A DNA stretch of 64,000 nucleotides, taken from positions 1-64,000 of the forward strand of contig JAJQBK010000015.1 in NCBI GenBank assembly GCA_021203305.1, written 5' to 3'. Under the pieces are notes generated by a model. The model did not search any database. It had not been told where the DNA came from and saw nothing but the letters and a program-made list of their open reading frames with translations. A program made the position numbers and the translations under genes. Origin of the DNA: Lachnospiraceae bacterium. Its GTDB lineage: Bacteria > Bacillota > Clostridia > Lachnospirales > Lachnospiraceae. This document shows positions 18,574 through 28,025 of the stretch, piece after piece. Every line of letters starts with the position of its first letter. Within the stretch, counting starts at the first letter, position 1.

Positions 18574-19008
18574 ATGTTAAATGTAGGAAAAATCGAGGAG
18601 GGCTTCGTGCTGGACCACATCCCCGCCGGCCGGAGCATGGAAATTTACCGCTATCTGCACCTGGACAAGCTGGACTGCCAGGTAGCCATCATCAGAAACG
18701 CCCGCAGCGGCAAGCTGGGCAAAAAAGATATCCTGAAGGTCGAATGCGATATCGACGTGCTGAATCTGGACGTGCTTGCCATTCTGGATGACAAGATCAC
18801 CGTCAATGTGATCAAGAACGCCGAGATCGTGGAAAAGCGCGAGCTGGTGCTGCCGGAAAGAATCTGCGGCGTCATCAAATGCAAAAATCCCCGCTGCATC
18901 ACCTCCGTTGAGCAGGAGCTTCCCCATATCTTCAAGCTGACCGACGCCAATAAACGCATTTACCGCTGCATCTACTGCGAGGAAAAATTTAACGGAAGGT
19001 TTGAATAA
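18574..19008 (+). CDS. pyrI: Aspartate carbamoyltransferase regulatory chain
   Basis: This is the allosteric zinc-binding subunit that assembles with PyrB and binds nucleotides. The N-terminal nucleotide domain begins MLNVGKIEEGFVLDHIPAG, and the C-terminal zinc site shows CKNPRCITSVEQ and CIYCEEKF (four Cys). The 144-residue length is usual. GGAGACTCGTATCA precedes the ATG. It converges with toxN. Confidence 0.96.
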   Translation: MLNVGKIEEGFVLDHIPAGRSMEIYRYLHLDKLDCQVAIIRNARSGKLGKKDILKVECDIDVLNLDVLAILDDKITVNVIKNAEIVEKRELVLPERICGVIKCKNPRCITSVEQELPHIFKLTDANKRIYRCIYCEEKFNGRFE

Positions 19009-19034
19009 AAGATTCCGCAATTCTGTAAAAAACT

Positions 19035-19089
19035 CTCCTGTCGTGATACACTATATCCAACAGGAGGAATTTCCGCGAACTGCGGTTTC
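19035..19089 (+). terminator. Terminator region between pyrI and toxN
   Basis: CTCCTGT (19035-19041) pairs with ACAGGAG (19060-19066), and a second small stem CCGC-GAACT-GCGG (19073-19085) is followed by TTTCT. These lie between convergent pyrI (plus) and toxN (minus) and probably stop pyrI transcription. Confidence 0.4.
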
Positions 19090-19650
19090 TCAATCTGAGA
19101 GTAATTTAGATTTCTTCTTCTCAAGCGCAGCTTCAAGTTTACCGAAATCACAACATCTTCTCACCAGGCTGCGGTTTTTCTCCGGATGGTTTACTACGAG
19201 ATCATACGTTTTATTTGCATGAGATAAAATACCCGCCTCATTCTTCTGACACCAGTCCAGCTGTTTTGCGAGAAGCCTTTTATATTTCTCTGACTGCGGC
19301 GAATCTGATTTTCGAACACGAATATCCAATTTTTGCAGCAAATCCGCTCTGACCGGAAGCATATTATTGAAATTTAAAATTCCTATTACCGGATGTCCGC
19401 CATTTTCATCAACTTTCGACAAATCCCTGATCCGAAGAAAATCAACCGCACTTTTCTTCCCCGCGAATTTTGGTTTTGGAGAGCTTAAAGGCACGCAATA
19501 TTCCTTTCCATTCACCAAAATCAGAATGCCGACAAAAGGACGGATACTCTTGTTAATCTGCGGTGAAACTGACATAACATTGTCGTCAACCTTTGCCAGA
19601 TCCCGAACATATTTCATATCAATTTCATATAGAAACAGTTTATGTATCAT
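19090..19650 (-). CDS. toxN: Type III toxin ToxN/AbiQ family endoribonuclease
   Basis: ToxN-family toxins are RNases that cut mRNA and their own repeat antitoxin RNA. The 186-residue protein carries family landmarks: IHKLFLYEIDMKYVRDL at the start, SIRPFVGILILVNGKEYCVPLSSPKPKF (serine and lysine of the active site region), ILNFNNMLPVR, and YKRLLAKQLDWCQKNEAGI near the end. AGGAGGAAAG directly precedes the ATG at 19650. Upstream on the same strand are a terminator hairpin, three 36-nt repeats and a promoter, the classic ToxIN layout. The locus is AT-richer than its neighbours, consistent with transfer. Confidence 0.92.
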   Translation of the reverse strand: MIHKLFLYEIDMKYVRDLAKVDDNVMSVSPQINKSIRPFVGILILVNGKEYCVPLSSPKPKFAGKKSAVDFLRIRDLSKVDENGGHPVIGILNFNNMLPVRADLLQKLDIRVRKSDSPQSEKYKRLLAKQLDWCQKNEAGILSHANKTYDLVVNHPEKNRSLVRRCCDFGKLEAALEKKKSKLLSD

Positions 19651-19667
19651 CTTTCCTCCTGAAATAG

Positions 19668-19698
19668 CAGAAGCCGTGCTCAATCAGCACAGCTTCTG
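19668..19698 (-). terminator. Attenuating terminator between toxI and toxN
   Basis: CAGAAGC.GTGCT pairs with AGCAC.GCTTCTG (19668-19698) around a 5-nt loop. It follows the last ToxI repeat and precedes the toxN ribosome site. In known type III loci such a leaky terminator keeps antitoxin RNA in excess over toxin mRNA. Confidence 0.75.
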
Positions 19699-19806
19699 TC
19701 AAGATCGATCCCACTTCTACGGCAGGGTTCACCTCTTGTATCGGTCCCACTTCTACGGCAGGGTTCACCTCTTGTATCGGTCCCACTTCTACGGCAGGGT
19801 TCACCT
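19699..19806 (-). ncRNA. toxI: ToxI-type antitoxin RNA, three 36-nt repeats
   Basis: On the minus strand three contiguous 36-nt units each begin AGGTGAACCCTGCCGTAG and continue AAGTGGGACCGATACAAG. They start at 19806, 19770 and 19734; the third diverges over its last 10 nt as it runs into the terminator. AGGTGA also opens the repeat of the well-studied Pectobacterium ToxI. CCC and GGG within each unit can pair, consistent with a folded repeat. The family model is that ToxN cuts the precursor at each repeat and the units then wrap and inhibit the toxin. Confidence 0.88.
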
Positions 19807-19863
19807 CTTTTTACAGGGATTCAATCCCCATACGATGAGATTCAGAATCTCATCACCTCAATT

Positions 19864-19892
19864 ATTATACTCAAAATATCAGGACTTATCAA
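19864..19892 (-). promoter_or_regulatory. toxIN promoter
   Basis: TTGATA (19887-19892), a 17-bp spacer and TATAAT (19864-19869) read on the minus strand. The start would fall near 19857, so the RNA begins with a leader holding a near-perfect palindrome GATGAGATTC-T-GAATCTCATC (about 19833-19853) and a GGGATT/AATCCC stem, then the first repeat. Confidence 0.7.
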
Positions 19893-19980
19893 GCCTGAAA
19901 ATAAATTTTCTCTCCACAGGGTTGCCTGCAATTTTCCCGCTGATTTTTCATGGCTGATTTTTCAGGGATGAAAAAATTTC

Positions 19981-20982
19981 CTAAGCCGCGCCGTCTTTTC
20001 CGTCTTCTTTATTCCGTTTCAGTTCTTCCCGGAGTTCCTTTAAGGACTCAGCGAATCTGCGGGAGGAAAGGGTCGGGTTATCCTTCAGCGGGTGCAGCGA
20101 CATGCCGCTGATGCGCTCCTTTAACTCCGCGTACTGGCTTCGGGTATTCTCGATCCTTTTGAAAATCTGCTCCGGATCCACTCCGCGCTTTTGCATGGTC
20201 TCTTTAAAGCCCTCAGCATCCGGCAGATACTGGGATAATCTCTCCTTCCACTGCTCCGGGTCCAGACCGGATGGAAGCAGTTTTCCTTTTCGCTGCACCA
20301 TATCCAGGCCGGGCTTTGGCAGCCTCTCTTTCCACTGCTCCAGATCCTGAGTATACTTTTCCTTCCTCTCTGAAAGCTGCTCCTGGGCTACATCCACGGC
20401 CTCAGCCAGCTTCTCCTGCCACAAAGAAGCCTCCTGTCTGACCTTCTCCAGCCTGACCAGCACATCCCGCAGGGCAAAAGTGTCCCTGAAGGAGAAAACA
20501 AGGTCAATCGCAATGTACACAGTCAGCGCCAGCACCAGAGCCAGGAGAATCCGCGGCGGAATGGACAGCATCAGGCTCTCCACCGGCGTATGTACCACCC
20601 TGGTCATCAGTATGGTGAGCAGACCCCACGTCAGGCTGGAGCCAAGGCAGATATAACCCTTCACATTAAATCTCTTGTCAGAATAATCCCAATAGCGGAC
20701 CTTGAACATGGCCTCCATCCAGGCGCCTGTCAGGTATTCCAGCACCGTGGCGCCCACGCAGCCCGCCGCATAGGTTAAAACCAGATTGTCCGCGAAGGGC
20801 CGGCTGACCACCAGCATCATGATGGCCCCGGTTCCGTACAGCGGAAGGAAGGGTCCGTGCATAAAGCCGCGGTTGACAAAATGATGCTGCTTCAGAGAAA
20901 CATATGTAGATTCAAAAACCCATCCGAAGAAGCAGTAAAAATAAAAAAAGAACAGCCACTGTTCCGCTGAATAATCAAACAT
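19981..20982 (-). CDS. CmpB-family membrane protein with coiled-coil tail (putative ABC transporter permease, PF06541-like)
   Basis: The N-terminal half (about 1-170) is a multi-helix membrane domain with FYFYCFFGWVFESTYVSL, GFMHGPFLPLYGTGA and a conserved WDYSDKRFNVKGYICL, as in Clostridial proteins annotated as putative ABC-transporter type IV. The C-terminal half (about 175-330) is charged and repetitive, with QWKERLPKPG/QWKERLSQYL units, and probably coiled coil. The ATG at 20982 is preceded by GGTGA; a GTG at 20991 overlaps the ylmH stop. Function is unknown; the family name is historical. Confidence 0.75.
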   Translation of the reverse strand: MFDYSAEQWLFFFYFYCFFGWVFESTYVSLKQHHFVNRGFMHGPFLPLYGTGAIMMLVVSRPFADNLVLTYAAGCVGATVLEYLTGAWMEAMFKVRYWDYSDKRFNVKGYICLGSSLTWGLLTILMTRVVHTPVESLMLSIPPRILLALVLALTVYIAIDLVFSFRDTFALRDVLVRLEKVRQEASLWQEKLAEAVDVAQEQLSERKEKYTQDLEQWKERLPKPGLDMVQRKGKLLPSGLDPEQWKERLSQYLPDAEGFKETMQKRGVDPEQIFKRIENTRSQYAELKERISGMSLHPLKDNPTLSSRRFAESLKELREELKRNKEDGKDGAA

Positions 20983-20987
20983 TCCAT

Positions 20988-21758
20988 TCACCGATAGACG
21001 CGGAGATTAACGCTCTGTTTTCCTTTCTTCGTGGTATGGTCAACACCGTCAAAATAAAATCTGCCGTAGCCGCGCACAGTGACCGCTTCCCCTGGTTTAC
21101 ATTCCCGGCTGTTATTCTCACACAGCCTGCCGGACACAAAGACCTTCTTCTGCCGGAAAAGTTCAGCGCTGTCGCTTCGCGATAAATGATAGACCTGAGC
21201 AATCAGGACATCCAGACGGACGCTGGCCACCGAAACCGTCTCCGGCACAGGCGGATTCTCCTGATATTCAGCCAACGATTCAGCCGGTTCGCAGACCACC
21301 GCGGTGTGCTTTACCTGTTTGAGCTCCCCGCACAGGAAATCCACGATGGAGGTCTGGCAAAACAGATAGCCCTGCCTCTCCCCCACCAGAATGTCCCCCA
21401 GAAGGTCTCTCTCAATTCCCAGGTTCATCAGTGCCCCGAGAAAATCTCTGTGAGTAAAATCATCGGAGAATTTGGCCTGAAGAGGGCGGATATGCACCAG
21501 GCTGATGGGAAAGGACTGCTCATAGCCCAGGTCCTTCTCATTGCCGAAGCGGATCATCACCCGCTCCGCGTTTTCCCTGCCGCCGTTCACGCTGTACCCC
21601 GCGAAACGAAGGGCCGGCTCCGATTCCCAGAACGCAGTCTGCTCCGCCAGGCCCAGCATGGGGGTAAAGGTAAAAATATTCTGCTCATAGGAGCGGCGGG
21701 CCAGATCCTGAAATCTTTTTTTCAGCTGAATCAAATTCTTATCATCCTGTATTGCCAT
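20988..21758 (-). CDS. ylmH: YlmH-like S4-domain RNA-binding protein
   Basis: The C-terminal S4 domain (about 178-235) with RLDVLIAQVYHLSRSDSAELFRQKKV and VSGRLCENNSRECKPGEAVTVRGYGRF is clear. The N-terminal part has the YlmH signature FLGALMNLGIERDLLGDILVG. In Bacillus this protein acts on ribosomes with stalled nascent chains and lies near cell-division genes. AAAGGAATC precedes the ATG. The usual sepF/ylmG neighbours are not here; it is followed by the CmpB-type gene with near overlap. Confidence 0.88.
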   Translation of the reverse strand: MAIQDDKNLIQLKKRFQDLARRSYEQNIFTFTPMLGLAEQTAFWESEPALRFAGYSVNGGRENAERVMIRFGNEKDLGYEQSFPISLVHIRPLQAKFSDDFTHRDFLGALMNLGIERDLLGDILVGERQGYLFCQTSIVDFLCGELKQVKHTAVVCEPAESLAEYQENPPVPETVSVASVRLDVLIAQVYHLSRSDSAELFRQKKVFVSGRLCENNSRECKPGEAVTVRGYGRFYFDGVDHTTKKGKQSVNLRVYR

Positions 21759-21909
21759 AAAAGATTCCTTTCCGGATCACGCAGCGTAACTCTGTTGAGC
21801 CGTCTGTAAAGCAACAGCTTTTCCCGCTCATCCCTGCCTGTTTTCGCCTGTTTTCCATGAAAAGCCGCCAGTTTTACAGCGCAGTCTGGCCGCACGGTCC
21901 TGACAGGCT

Positions 21910-22842
21910 TCAGCTGAAGCTGATCACCCTCTCCTTCGGCCCCTTGACTTTTACAATGGAAACGGCCTTCATCACAGGTCCCTTTCCCTCGTAATCCATC
22001 CACTCCTCCAGGTCCATTCTGGCGGTGACTTTCACCCATTCCTCCACCCGCAGACCTTCGGCCCCCGCATACTCGCAAGCGAAGCCAAAGAAAGAAATAT
22101 CCTCGGCGCAGCAGGTCATGATCAGCCTTCCCGGCAAAAAATACCCCTTCGGGTAGTCGTCCGGTCTGCCCACCTGAGCCAGATAGGAAAAGGTCTTGCC
22201 CACGTATCTCTCCACATGGTCCATGGTGTCAATAAACCAGATCCCGTAGCTGGAATCGTCCAGCTCAATCACGTCCGCTTTCAGATCGTAAGGCAGATCC
22301 TCCTCAAACAGGTTGGACATCTCGCCCTCGGCATTCTCAAAGACCACGTCCATCTGCTGGTTGACCGCCTTTAAATTGCGCTTGAAGGAGGGAAGCTGTT
22401 CATCCAAGCCGTCGCAGCGGTTCATGATGACCATCTCCGTCTTGCGAATCATCTCCGCCAGGAGAGACCGCATATTGGTGTAGTACAGCTGGAAGGTACT
22501 GCCGTCGATCATGGTGATCTGCTGCTCCACCTCCCAGTTCCGTGGCAGCTTCATATCCTTGAAGTTCCACATGCCGTTCCACTCAATGATAATCCGGCCC
22601 GGACGGTGCTTTTTTTCCAGCGCGGTCAGATTGGCATTGGTGAAATCCTTTTCCTCCTCAACCAGTTCCATGGAGGTACGGCTTTTCTTTAAGAGCGCCG
22701 GGTCGTACTCCACCTCTCCCTCCTCGCAGACGATAAGCAGGGTCTTGTCTCTCGTCTGAAAATAGGGCTGAGAGATGGTATAATTGATAAACTCGGTCTT
22801 TCCGCTGTCCAGAAAACCGTTGATGATATATACAGGAATCAT
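21910..22842 (-). CDS. COG0523-type GTPase (CobW/P47K family)
   Basis: The N-terminus PVYIINGFLDSGKTEF is the Walker A region of COG0523 metallochaperone GTPases (consensus GxxGxGKT, here GFLDSGKT). IIIEWNGMW replaces the usual IIIExSG, and VIMNRCDGLD is the NKxD-like motif with N and D kept. The CxCC metal motif between switch regions is not visible (it has CEEGEVEYD instead), so metal handling may differ from the neighbour. GGAGACGAC precedes the ATG. It is directly downstream of the His-rich GTPase gene on the same strand. Confidence 0.8.
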   Translation of the reverse strand: MIPVYIINGFLDSGKTEFINYTISQPYFQTRDKTLLIVCEEGEVEYDPALLKKSRTSMELVEEEKDFTNANLTALEKKHRPGRIIIEWNGMWNFKDMKLPRNWEVEQQITMIDGSTFQLYYTNMRSLLAEMIRKTEMVIMNRCDGLDEQLPSFKRNLKAVNQQMDVVFENAEGEMSNLFEEDLPYDLKADVIELDDSSYGIWFIDTMDHVERYVGKTFSYLAQVGRPDDYPKGYFLPGRLIMTCCAEDISFFGFACEYAGAEGLRVEEWVKVTARMDLEEWMDYEGKGPVMKAVSIVKVKGPKERVISFS

Positions 22843-22946
22843 GTCGTCTCCTTTTGTCCGATATCAGCATGCGCTGCCCGGAAAAATCAGATGTTCAGGG
22901 CAGCGTTATCCACCGCTTACAGAGTTGTCCGCGTCAGCGGACATAT

Positions 22947-24230
22947 TTACTTTGCGAAGAGCTTACCCAGGTTCTCTTCCTTCAGGTCAGAGCCGATGAC
23001 GCAGAATTTGCCGGTCACATCCGGCTTTCCTTCCCTGACATTCTCCTCCTCGGGCACATAATCAAAGTACACCCAGGTGCCGTCCGGAGACGGAACCATA
23101 CCCTTTGCGCGCAGCACCAGGCCGTAGGTCTTCTGGTCGTCCAGCGCTCTCAGGATCGTCTCGATTTCCTCCCTCGTGTATTTGGCGGGCGTCTCCATGC
23201 CCCAGCTTACGAAGATTTCATCCGCATCATGGTCATCGCAGCACTCTCCATCGCCGTGGTGATGATGGTGGTGATGATGATGCCCATGCTCCTCCTCATC
23301 GTGATGATGGTGATGACACTCGTGCTCATCCTCGTCGTCATGATGGTGATGATGATGCTCATGTTCATCCTCATCATCGTCATGATGGTGATGGTGCTCA
23401 TGTTCATCCTCATCATCATCGTCATGGTGATGATGGTGTTCATGTTCATCATCATCGTCATGGTGGTGATGGTGCTCATGTTCATCCTCATCATCGTCAT
23501 GGTGATGATGGTGTTCATGCCCTTCCTCATCGTCATGATGATGGTGATGGCAGCAGCACTCCTCTTCGTCTTCCTCCTCCATCTGGCGGCGGCGCTTCTC
23601 TCTCAGCTCCGCCAGAAGGTCCGCCTGCATATCCGTGTCCTTCTCCATGGTGGACAGGATATCCCGGCCGGAAATCTGATCCCAGGGCGTAGTCACGATG
23701 GTGGCGTTCTGGTTGTGCTCCCGCAGCATGGCAGCTACCTGCTGCACCTTCTCATCTGACAGGCTGCCGGTACGGCTCAGCACGATGGTGCCCGCGCTCT
23801 CCACCTGGTCTAAGAAAAATTCTCCGAAGTTTTTCATATAAACCTTACACTTGGCGGCGTCCACCACCACGGTCTTGGAATTTAAGGCCGCGTCTACGTC
23901 CGTATCCACGCCCAGCACCGCGTTCTCCACATCGGAGAGCTTGCCCACGCCCGAGGGCTCAATGATAATGCGGTCCGGCGCGTAGGTGTCCAATACCTCC
24001 TTTAAGGAGGTGGCGAAATCGCCCACCAGAGAGCAGCAGATGCAGCCGCTGTTCATCTCACGAATTTCAATACCGGAATCCTTTAAAAACCCGCCGTCAA
24101 TGCCGATCTCCCCGAACTCATTCTCAATCAGTACCACCTTCTCCCCGCTCAAAGCCTCCTTCAAAAGCTTCTGAATCAATGTGGTCTTGCCGGCTCCGAG
24201 GAAGCCGGACATTATATCAATCTTTGTCAT
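22947..24230 (-). CDS. COG0523 GTPase with very long His/Asp-rich metal-binding tract
   Basis: The G-domain has GFLGAGKTT (about 9-17), the metal motif SGCICCSL (about 61-68) and IIIEPSGVGKLSD. Residues of about 225-335 are an extraordinary tract of H5-H9 runs separated by D/E blocks, with roughly 50 histidines plus CCC and CC. The C-terminal domain (about 340-427) is the CobW C-terminal fold. Such proteins are zinc or other metal insertases or stores; which metal cannot be read. The protein lacks an N-terminal signal, so it is cytoplasmic. GAGG lies upstream of the ATG and a consensus-like promoter is at 24296-24324. Confidence 0.9.
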   Translation of the reverse strand: MTKIDIMSGFLGAGKTTLIQKLLKEALSGEKVVLIENEFGEIGIDGGFLKDSGIEIREMNSGCICCSLVGDFATSLKEVLDTYAPDRIIIEPSGVGKLSDVENAVLGVDTDVDAALNSKTVVVDAAKCKVYMKNFGEFFLDQVESAGTIVLSRTGSLSDEKVQQVAAMLREHNQNATIVTTPWDQISGRDILSTMEKDTDMQADLLAELREKRRRQMEEEDEEECCCHHHHHDDEEGHEHHHHHDDDEDEHEHHHHHDDDDEHEHHHHHDDDDEDEHEHHHHHDDDEDEHEHHHHHHDDEDEHECHHHHHDEEEHGHHHHHHHHHGDGECCDDHDADEIFVSWGMETPAKYTREEIETILRALDDQKTYGLVLRAKGMVPSPDGTWVYFDYVPEEENVREGKPDVTGKFCVIGSDLKEENLGKLFAK

Positions 24231-24295
24231 ATCTGAAAACCTCCTGTAATTGTTGATATTTTCTGTAATTTTTCCAGGTATCCCTGCAACCTTTT

Positions 24296-24324
24296 ATGAT
24301 ATCACAAACAGAACAGCCCGTCAA
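24296..24324 (-). promoter_or_regulatory. Promoter of the COG0523 gene pair
   Basis: TTGACG (24319-24324), a 17-bp spacer and TATCAT (24296-24301) read on the minus strand about 65 bp upstream of the His-rich GTPase ATG. I see no convincing zinc-repressor box around it. Confidence 0.5.
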
Positions 24325-24370
24325 AGAAGTTCCATGAGTTTATTCTTTTTTTATAATCATACATTCAGCA

Positions 24371-24424
24371 TAAAAAGGAAAACGCGGAGAAGCCGCATAC
24401 ACCGCATGCACCTTCTCCGTGTTT
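24371..24424 (-). terminator. groESL terminator
   Basis: On the minus strand CGGAGAAG (24412-24419) pairs with CTTCTCCG (24385-24392) around a loop with its own GCATGC pairing, followed by CGTTTTCCTTTTT. It lies 60 bp past the groEL stop. Confidence 0.75.
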
Positions 24425-24485
24425 CTGGTTTCATGAATGATCTTTCGATCCTGGTATTATTGCATCATGAGCAGGGGGGCGCTCA

Positions 24486-26105
<1,620 letters not shown>

Positions 26106-26116
26106 TTACCTCCCGC

Positions 26117-26389
26117 TTATTTCAATACCGCAAGGATATCGCCCTGCTTTACAATGATGTACTCGGTATCCTCCACCTTGACTTCAGTTCCTGAATATTT
26201 GGAGAAAATCACGTTGTCCCCAACGCTGACCTCCATCTTGACCTCCTCTGTGCCGGGGCCTACCGCGATGACCTCCGCCTGCTGGGGCTTCTCCTTATTC
26301 TGTCCGGGAAGCACGATGCCGGACTTGGTGGTCTCCTCGGCTTCCAGCTGCTTCAATACAACTCTGTCACCCAATGGAACTAATTTCAT
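26117..26389 (-). CDS. groES: 10 kDa co-chaperonin GroES
   Basis: This is the lid of the GroEL chamber. The 90-residue protein has the family start [18 protein letters not shown], the mobile-loop region [20 protein letters not shown] and the end [17 protein letters not shown] precedes the ATG. It is the first gene of the operon behind CIRCE. Confidence 0.99.
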   Translation of the reverse strand: MKLVPLGDRVVLKQLEAEETTKSGIVLPGQNKEKPQQAEVIAVGPGTEEVKMEVSVGDNVIFSKYSGTEVKVEDTEYIIVKQGDILAVLK

Positions 26390-26434
26390 TACAATGAACC
26401 TCCTTCTATATGGCTTTGAACTTCTTTTTAGTTA

Positions 26435-26461
26435 TTAGCACTCATTTCTCCCGAGTGCTAA
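26435..26461 (-). promoter_or_regulatory. CIRCE operator (HrcA site)
   Basis: TTAGCACTC-N9-GAGTGCTAA is a perfect 9-9-9 inverted repeat, the consensus HrcA operator. It sits between the groESL promoter and groES, so HrcA repression in the absence of heat stress is expected. Confidence 0.97.
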
Positions 26462-26466
26462 TACAC

Positions 26467-26494
26467 ATAATAACTCTTTTTCCAGAAATTGCAA
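26467..26494 (-). promoter_or_regulatory. groESL promoter
   Basis: TTGCAA (26489-26494), a 16-bp spacer and TATTAT (26467-26472) read on the minus strand immediately upstream of CIRCE. The operator overlaps the expected start site. Confidence 0.75.
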
Positions 26495-26548
26495 GCCCTA
26501 TTTTGATATTTTATATATTTTACATTTATTTTATTTTTTATGTACAAT

Positions 26549-26579
26549 AAAAGGAAGAGGCCGAAAAGTCTCTTCCTTT
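26549..26579 (-). terminator. Terminator downstream of the C39-like gene
   Basis: AAAGGAAGAG and CTCTTCCTTT form a 10-bp stem with a short loop; on the minus strand a TTTTATT run follows. It would end the transcript of the gene at 26808-27482 after the 37-bp repeats. Confidence 0.65.
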
Positions 26580-26620
26580 GTAAATCTGCCGCGTTCTTAT
26601 GTACTCATGCCATTCTCTGT

Positions 26621-26800
26621 CCTGACAACAGCTCCATCAGCACTGGTCTTTTACCGTCCTGACAACTGCCCCGTCAGCACCGGTCTTTTACCGTCCTGAC
26701 AACTGCTCCGCCAGTACCGGCCCTTTACCGTCCTGACAACTGCTCCGCCAGCACCGGCCTTTTACCATCCTGACAGCAGTTCCATCAATCTGGCCGCTTC
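26621..26800. repeat. 37-bp tandem repeat, about five copies
   Basis: CCTGACAACTGCTCCGCCAG-type units recur at 26621, 26658, 26695, 26732 and 26769, a constant 37-bp period with a few substitutions per copy. No spacers separate them. They lie in the 3' untranslated region of the C39-like gene, between its stop and a terminator. I see no coding sense in them. Confidence 0.8.
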
Positions 26801-26807
26801 CCGTCTC

Positions 26808-27482
26808 TTACTGGCACTTAATCTCCAGATAGCCGCGAAGCTGCGTGAAATCATACTCGTCCAGCACGCCCAGGTTGGGATCGTAATATTTGCCGTCATA
26901 GTGAAGCAGATAGTGGCTGAAGCGCCCCAGCTTCTCCATCATGATACAGCACTTGGGAAGCACCACATTGGGATCGCCCTGGGTATAATTGATGATGTCG
27001 GTGTGGTCGATGCCGAAATAATTCAGCGCGGAAATCATGCGTCCCATGGTCGCCTGCCACTCTCTGCAGTCCATCACGTTGATCACCTCAGCGATGGTCA
27101 CGCCGGCCAGCATCGCAACGCAGGTCTGTCCGCAGAGACCGTCGGAGGGCTGCAGAATAATGTCGATGCCGTCGATTTCCCGGATCGGGTTCTCAAAGGA
27201 ATAGGGGCTGTGCTGGTCCATACGGATCAGGGAGCCGGACACATGAAGCAGAAGCTTGTGGGATTTGGAGACATCAACGCCCTCCAGATCCTCGTTTTTG
27301 AGGTGGATCATATAATTGCCCTTCTCCACCGGCAGAAGCTCACAGGCGATGATGCGGTTGTCCAGCACCACGTCAGCCTGAATCACCTCGCGCTGCTTGC
27401 AGACCTCCCAGATATTGAACGGAATCTGCACGAAACCGCCATTCTCTCTGGATTCAATCTTGCAGTCAAAATAATAACGCAT
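26808..27482 (-). CDS. DUF1905-like / C39-like cysteine peptidase fusion protein
   Basis: The N-terminal half (about 1-95), with YYFDCKIESRENGGFVQIPF and later ELLPVEKGNYMIHL, resembles the beta-rich DUF1905 fold. The C-terminal half (about 105-224) resembles C39-like papain-fold peptidases: QPSDGLCGQTCVAML supplies the Gln/Cys site and FSHYLLHYDGKYYDPN the His and Asp. There is no signal peptide, so it is probably cytoplasmic. GGGAGG lies upstream of the ATG at 27482. Substrate unknown; the peptidase assignment rests on motif spacing only. Confidence 0.6.
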   Translation of the reverse strand: MRYYFDCKIESRENGGFVQIPFNIWEVCKQREVIQADVVLDNRIIACELLPVEKGNYMIHLKNEDLEGVDVSKSHKLLLHVSGSLIRMDQHSPYSFENPIREIDGIDIILQPSDGLCGQTCVAMLAGVTIAEVINVMDCREWQATMGRMISALNYFGIDHTDIINYTQGDPNVVLPKCCIMMEKLGRFSHYLLHYDGKYYDPNLGVLDEYDFTQLRGYLEIKCQ

Positions 27483-27581
27483 GAAATTACCTCCCAAAAA
27501 AATTATGTTTTTTGCTAAAACCTGTTAAGTCAGAGTTTAACATATTTTCCACTGTATGGAAAGAACTTTTTGTATTTTTTG

Positions 27582-28025
27582 TTACACTCCCGGCACTCCG
27601 TCCGGCTTCGTCAGCGCCTCCTTCGCCAGGGCGTCCGCCCGGTCATTATACTCGTTTCCCGAATGAGCCCTGACCTTGGTGAAGGAGAGGGAAATATACT
27701 GCTGCCGGGAGCGCATGTATGCGGCGTACTTTTGCGTCAGCTCCTTTTTGGCCTTCCAGGCGCCCGTGACCCATTTCTCAATTCCCTCATAATCGTAACG
27801 GATCTCCAGCTCCCGGTACCCTTTGACACAGGCGTAGTGGGCGGCGTACATGGCGCCCAGCATCTCCCCGGCCACATTGCGGATGGCCGCGGACTCCGGA
27901 TTGGAACCGCTGCCGTTTCTCTCCACAATCTCCCCTTCCGGCGTCAGAAACACGCAGCCGAAGGCATATTTCTGCAGATCGGGATTGTAGCTGCCGTCCA
28001 CATAGGCGATCAGCTTTTCACTCAT
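27582..28025 (-). CDS. Ribonuclease H family protein
   Basis: RNase H type 1 fold with carboxylates in place: AYVDGSYNPD (first Asp), NVAGEMLGAMYA (Glu), RYDYEGIEKWVTG (Asp) and HSGNEYNDRADALAKEA (last Asp). At 147 residues it is catalytic domain only, close to Clostridial proteins fused or related to viroplasmin-type RNases H but without that N-terminal domain. Its ATG overlaps the glf stop by four bases, so the two are translationally coupled. Confidence 0.9.
   Translation of the reverse strand: MSEKLIAYVDGSYNPDLQKYAFGCVFLTPEGEIVERNGSGSNPESAAIRNVAGEMLGAMYAAHYACVKGYRELEIRYDYEGIEKWVTGAWKAKKELTQKYAAYMRSRQQYISLSFTKVRAHSGNEYNDRADALAKEALTKPDGVPGV

Noticed and set aside
19699..19806. Three 36-nt repeats taken as a CRISPR array
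   Set aside because: The units are directly contiguous with no spacers, they sit upstream of ToxN, and no cas gene is in the window; ToxI antitoxin fits fully.
22854..23759. Long plus-strand frame with Val/Met/Ile-rich, membrane-like translation
   Set aside because: It is the antisense of the His/Asp-rich codon tract (CAT/GAT reversed gives ATG/ATC); the minus-strand GTPase has a start, ribosome site and homology.
26621..26800. 37-bp repeats taken as a CRISPR array
   Set aside because: Period equals repeat length, so no spacer exists.
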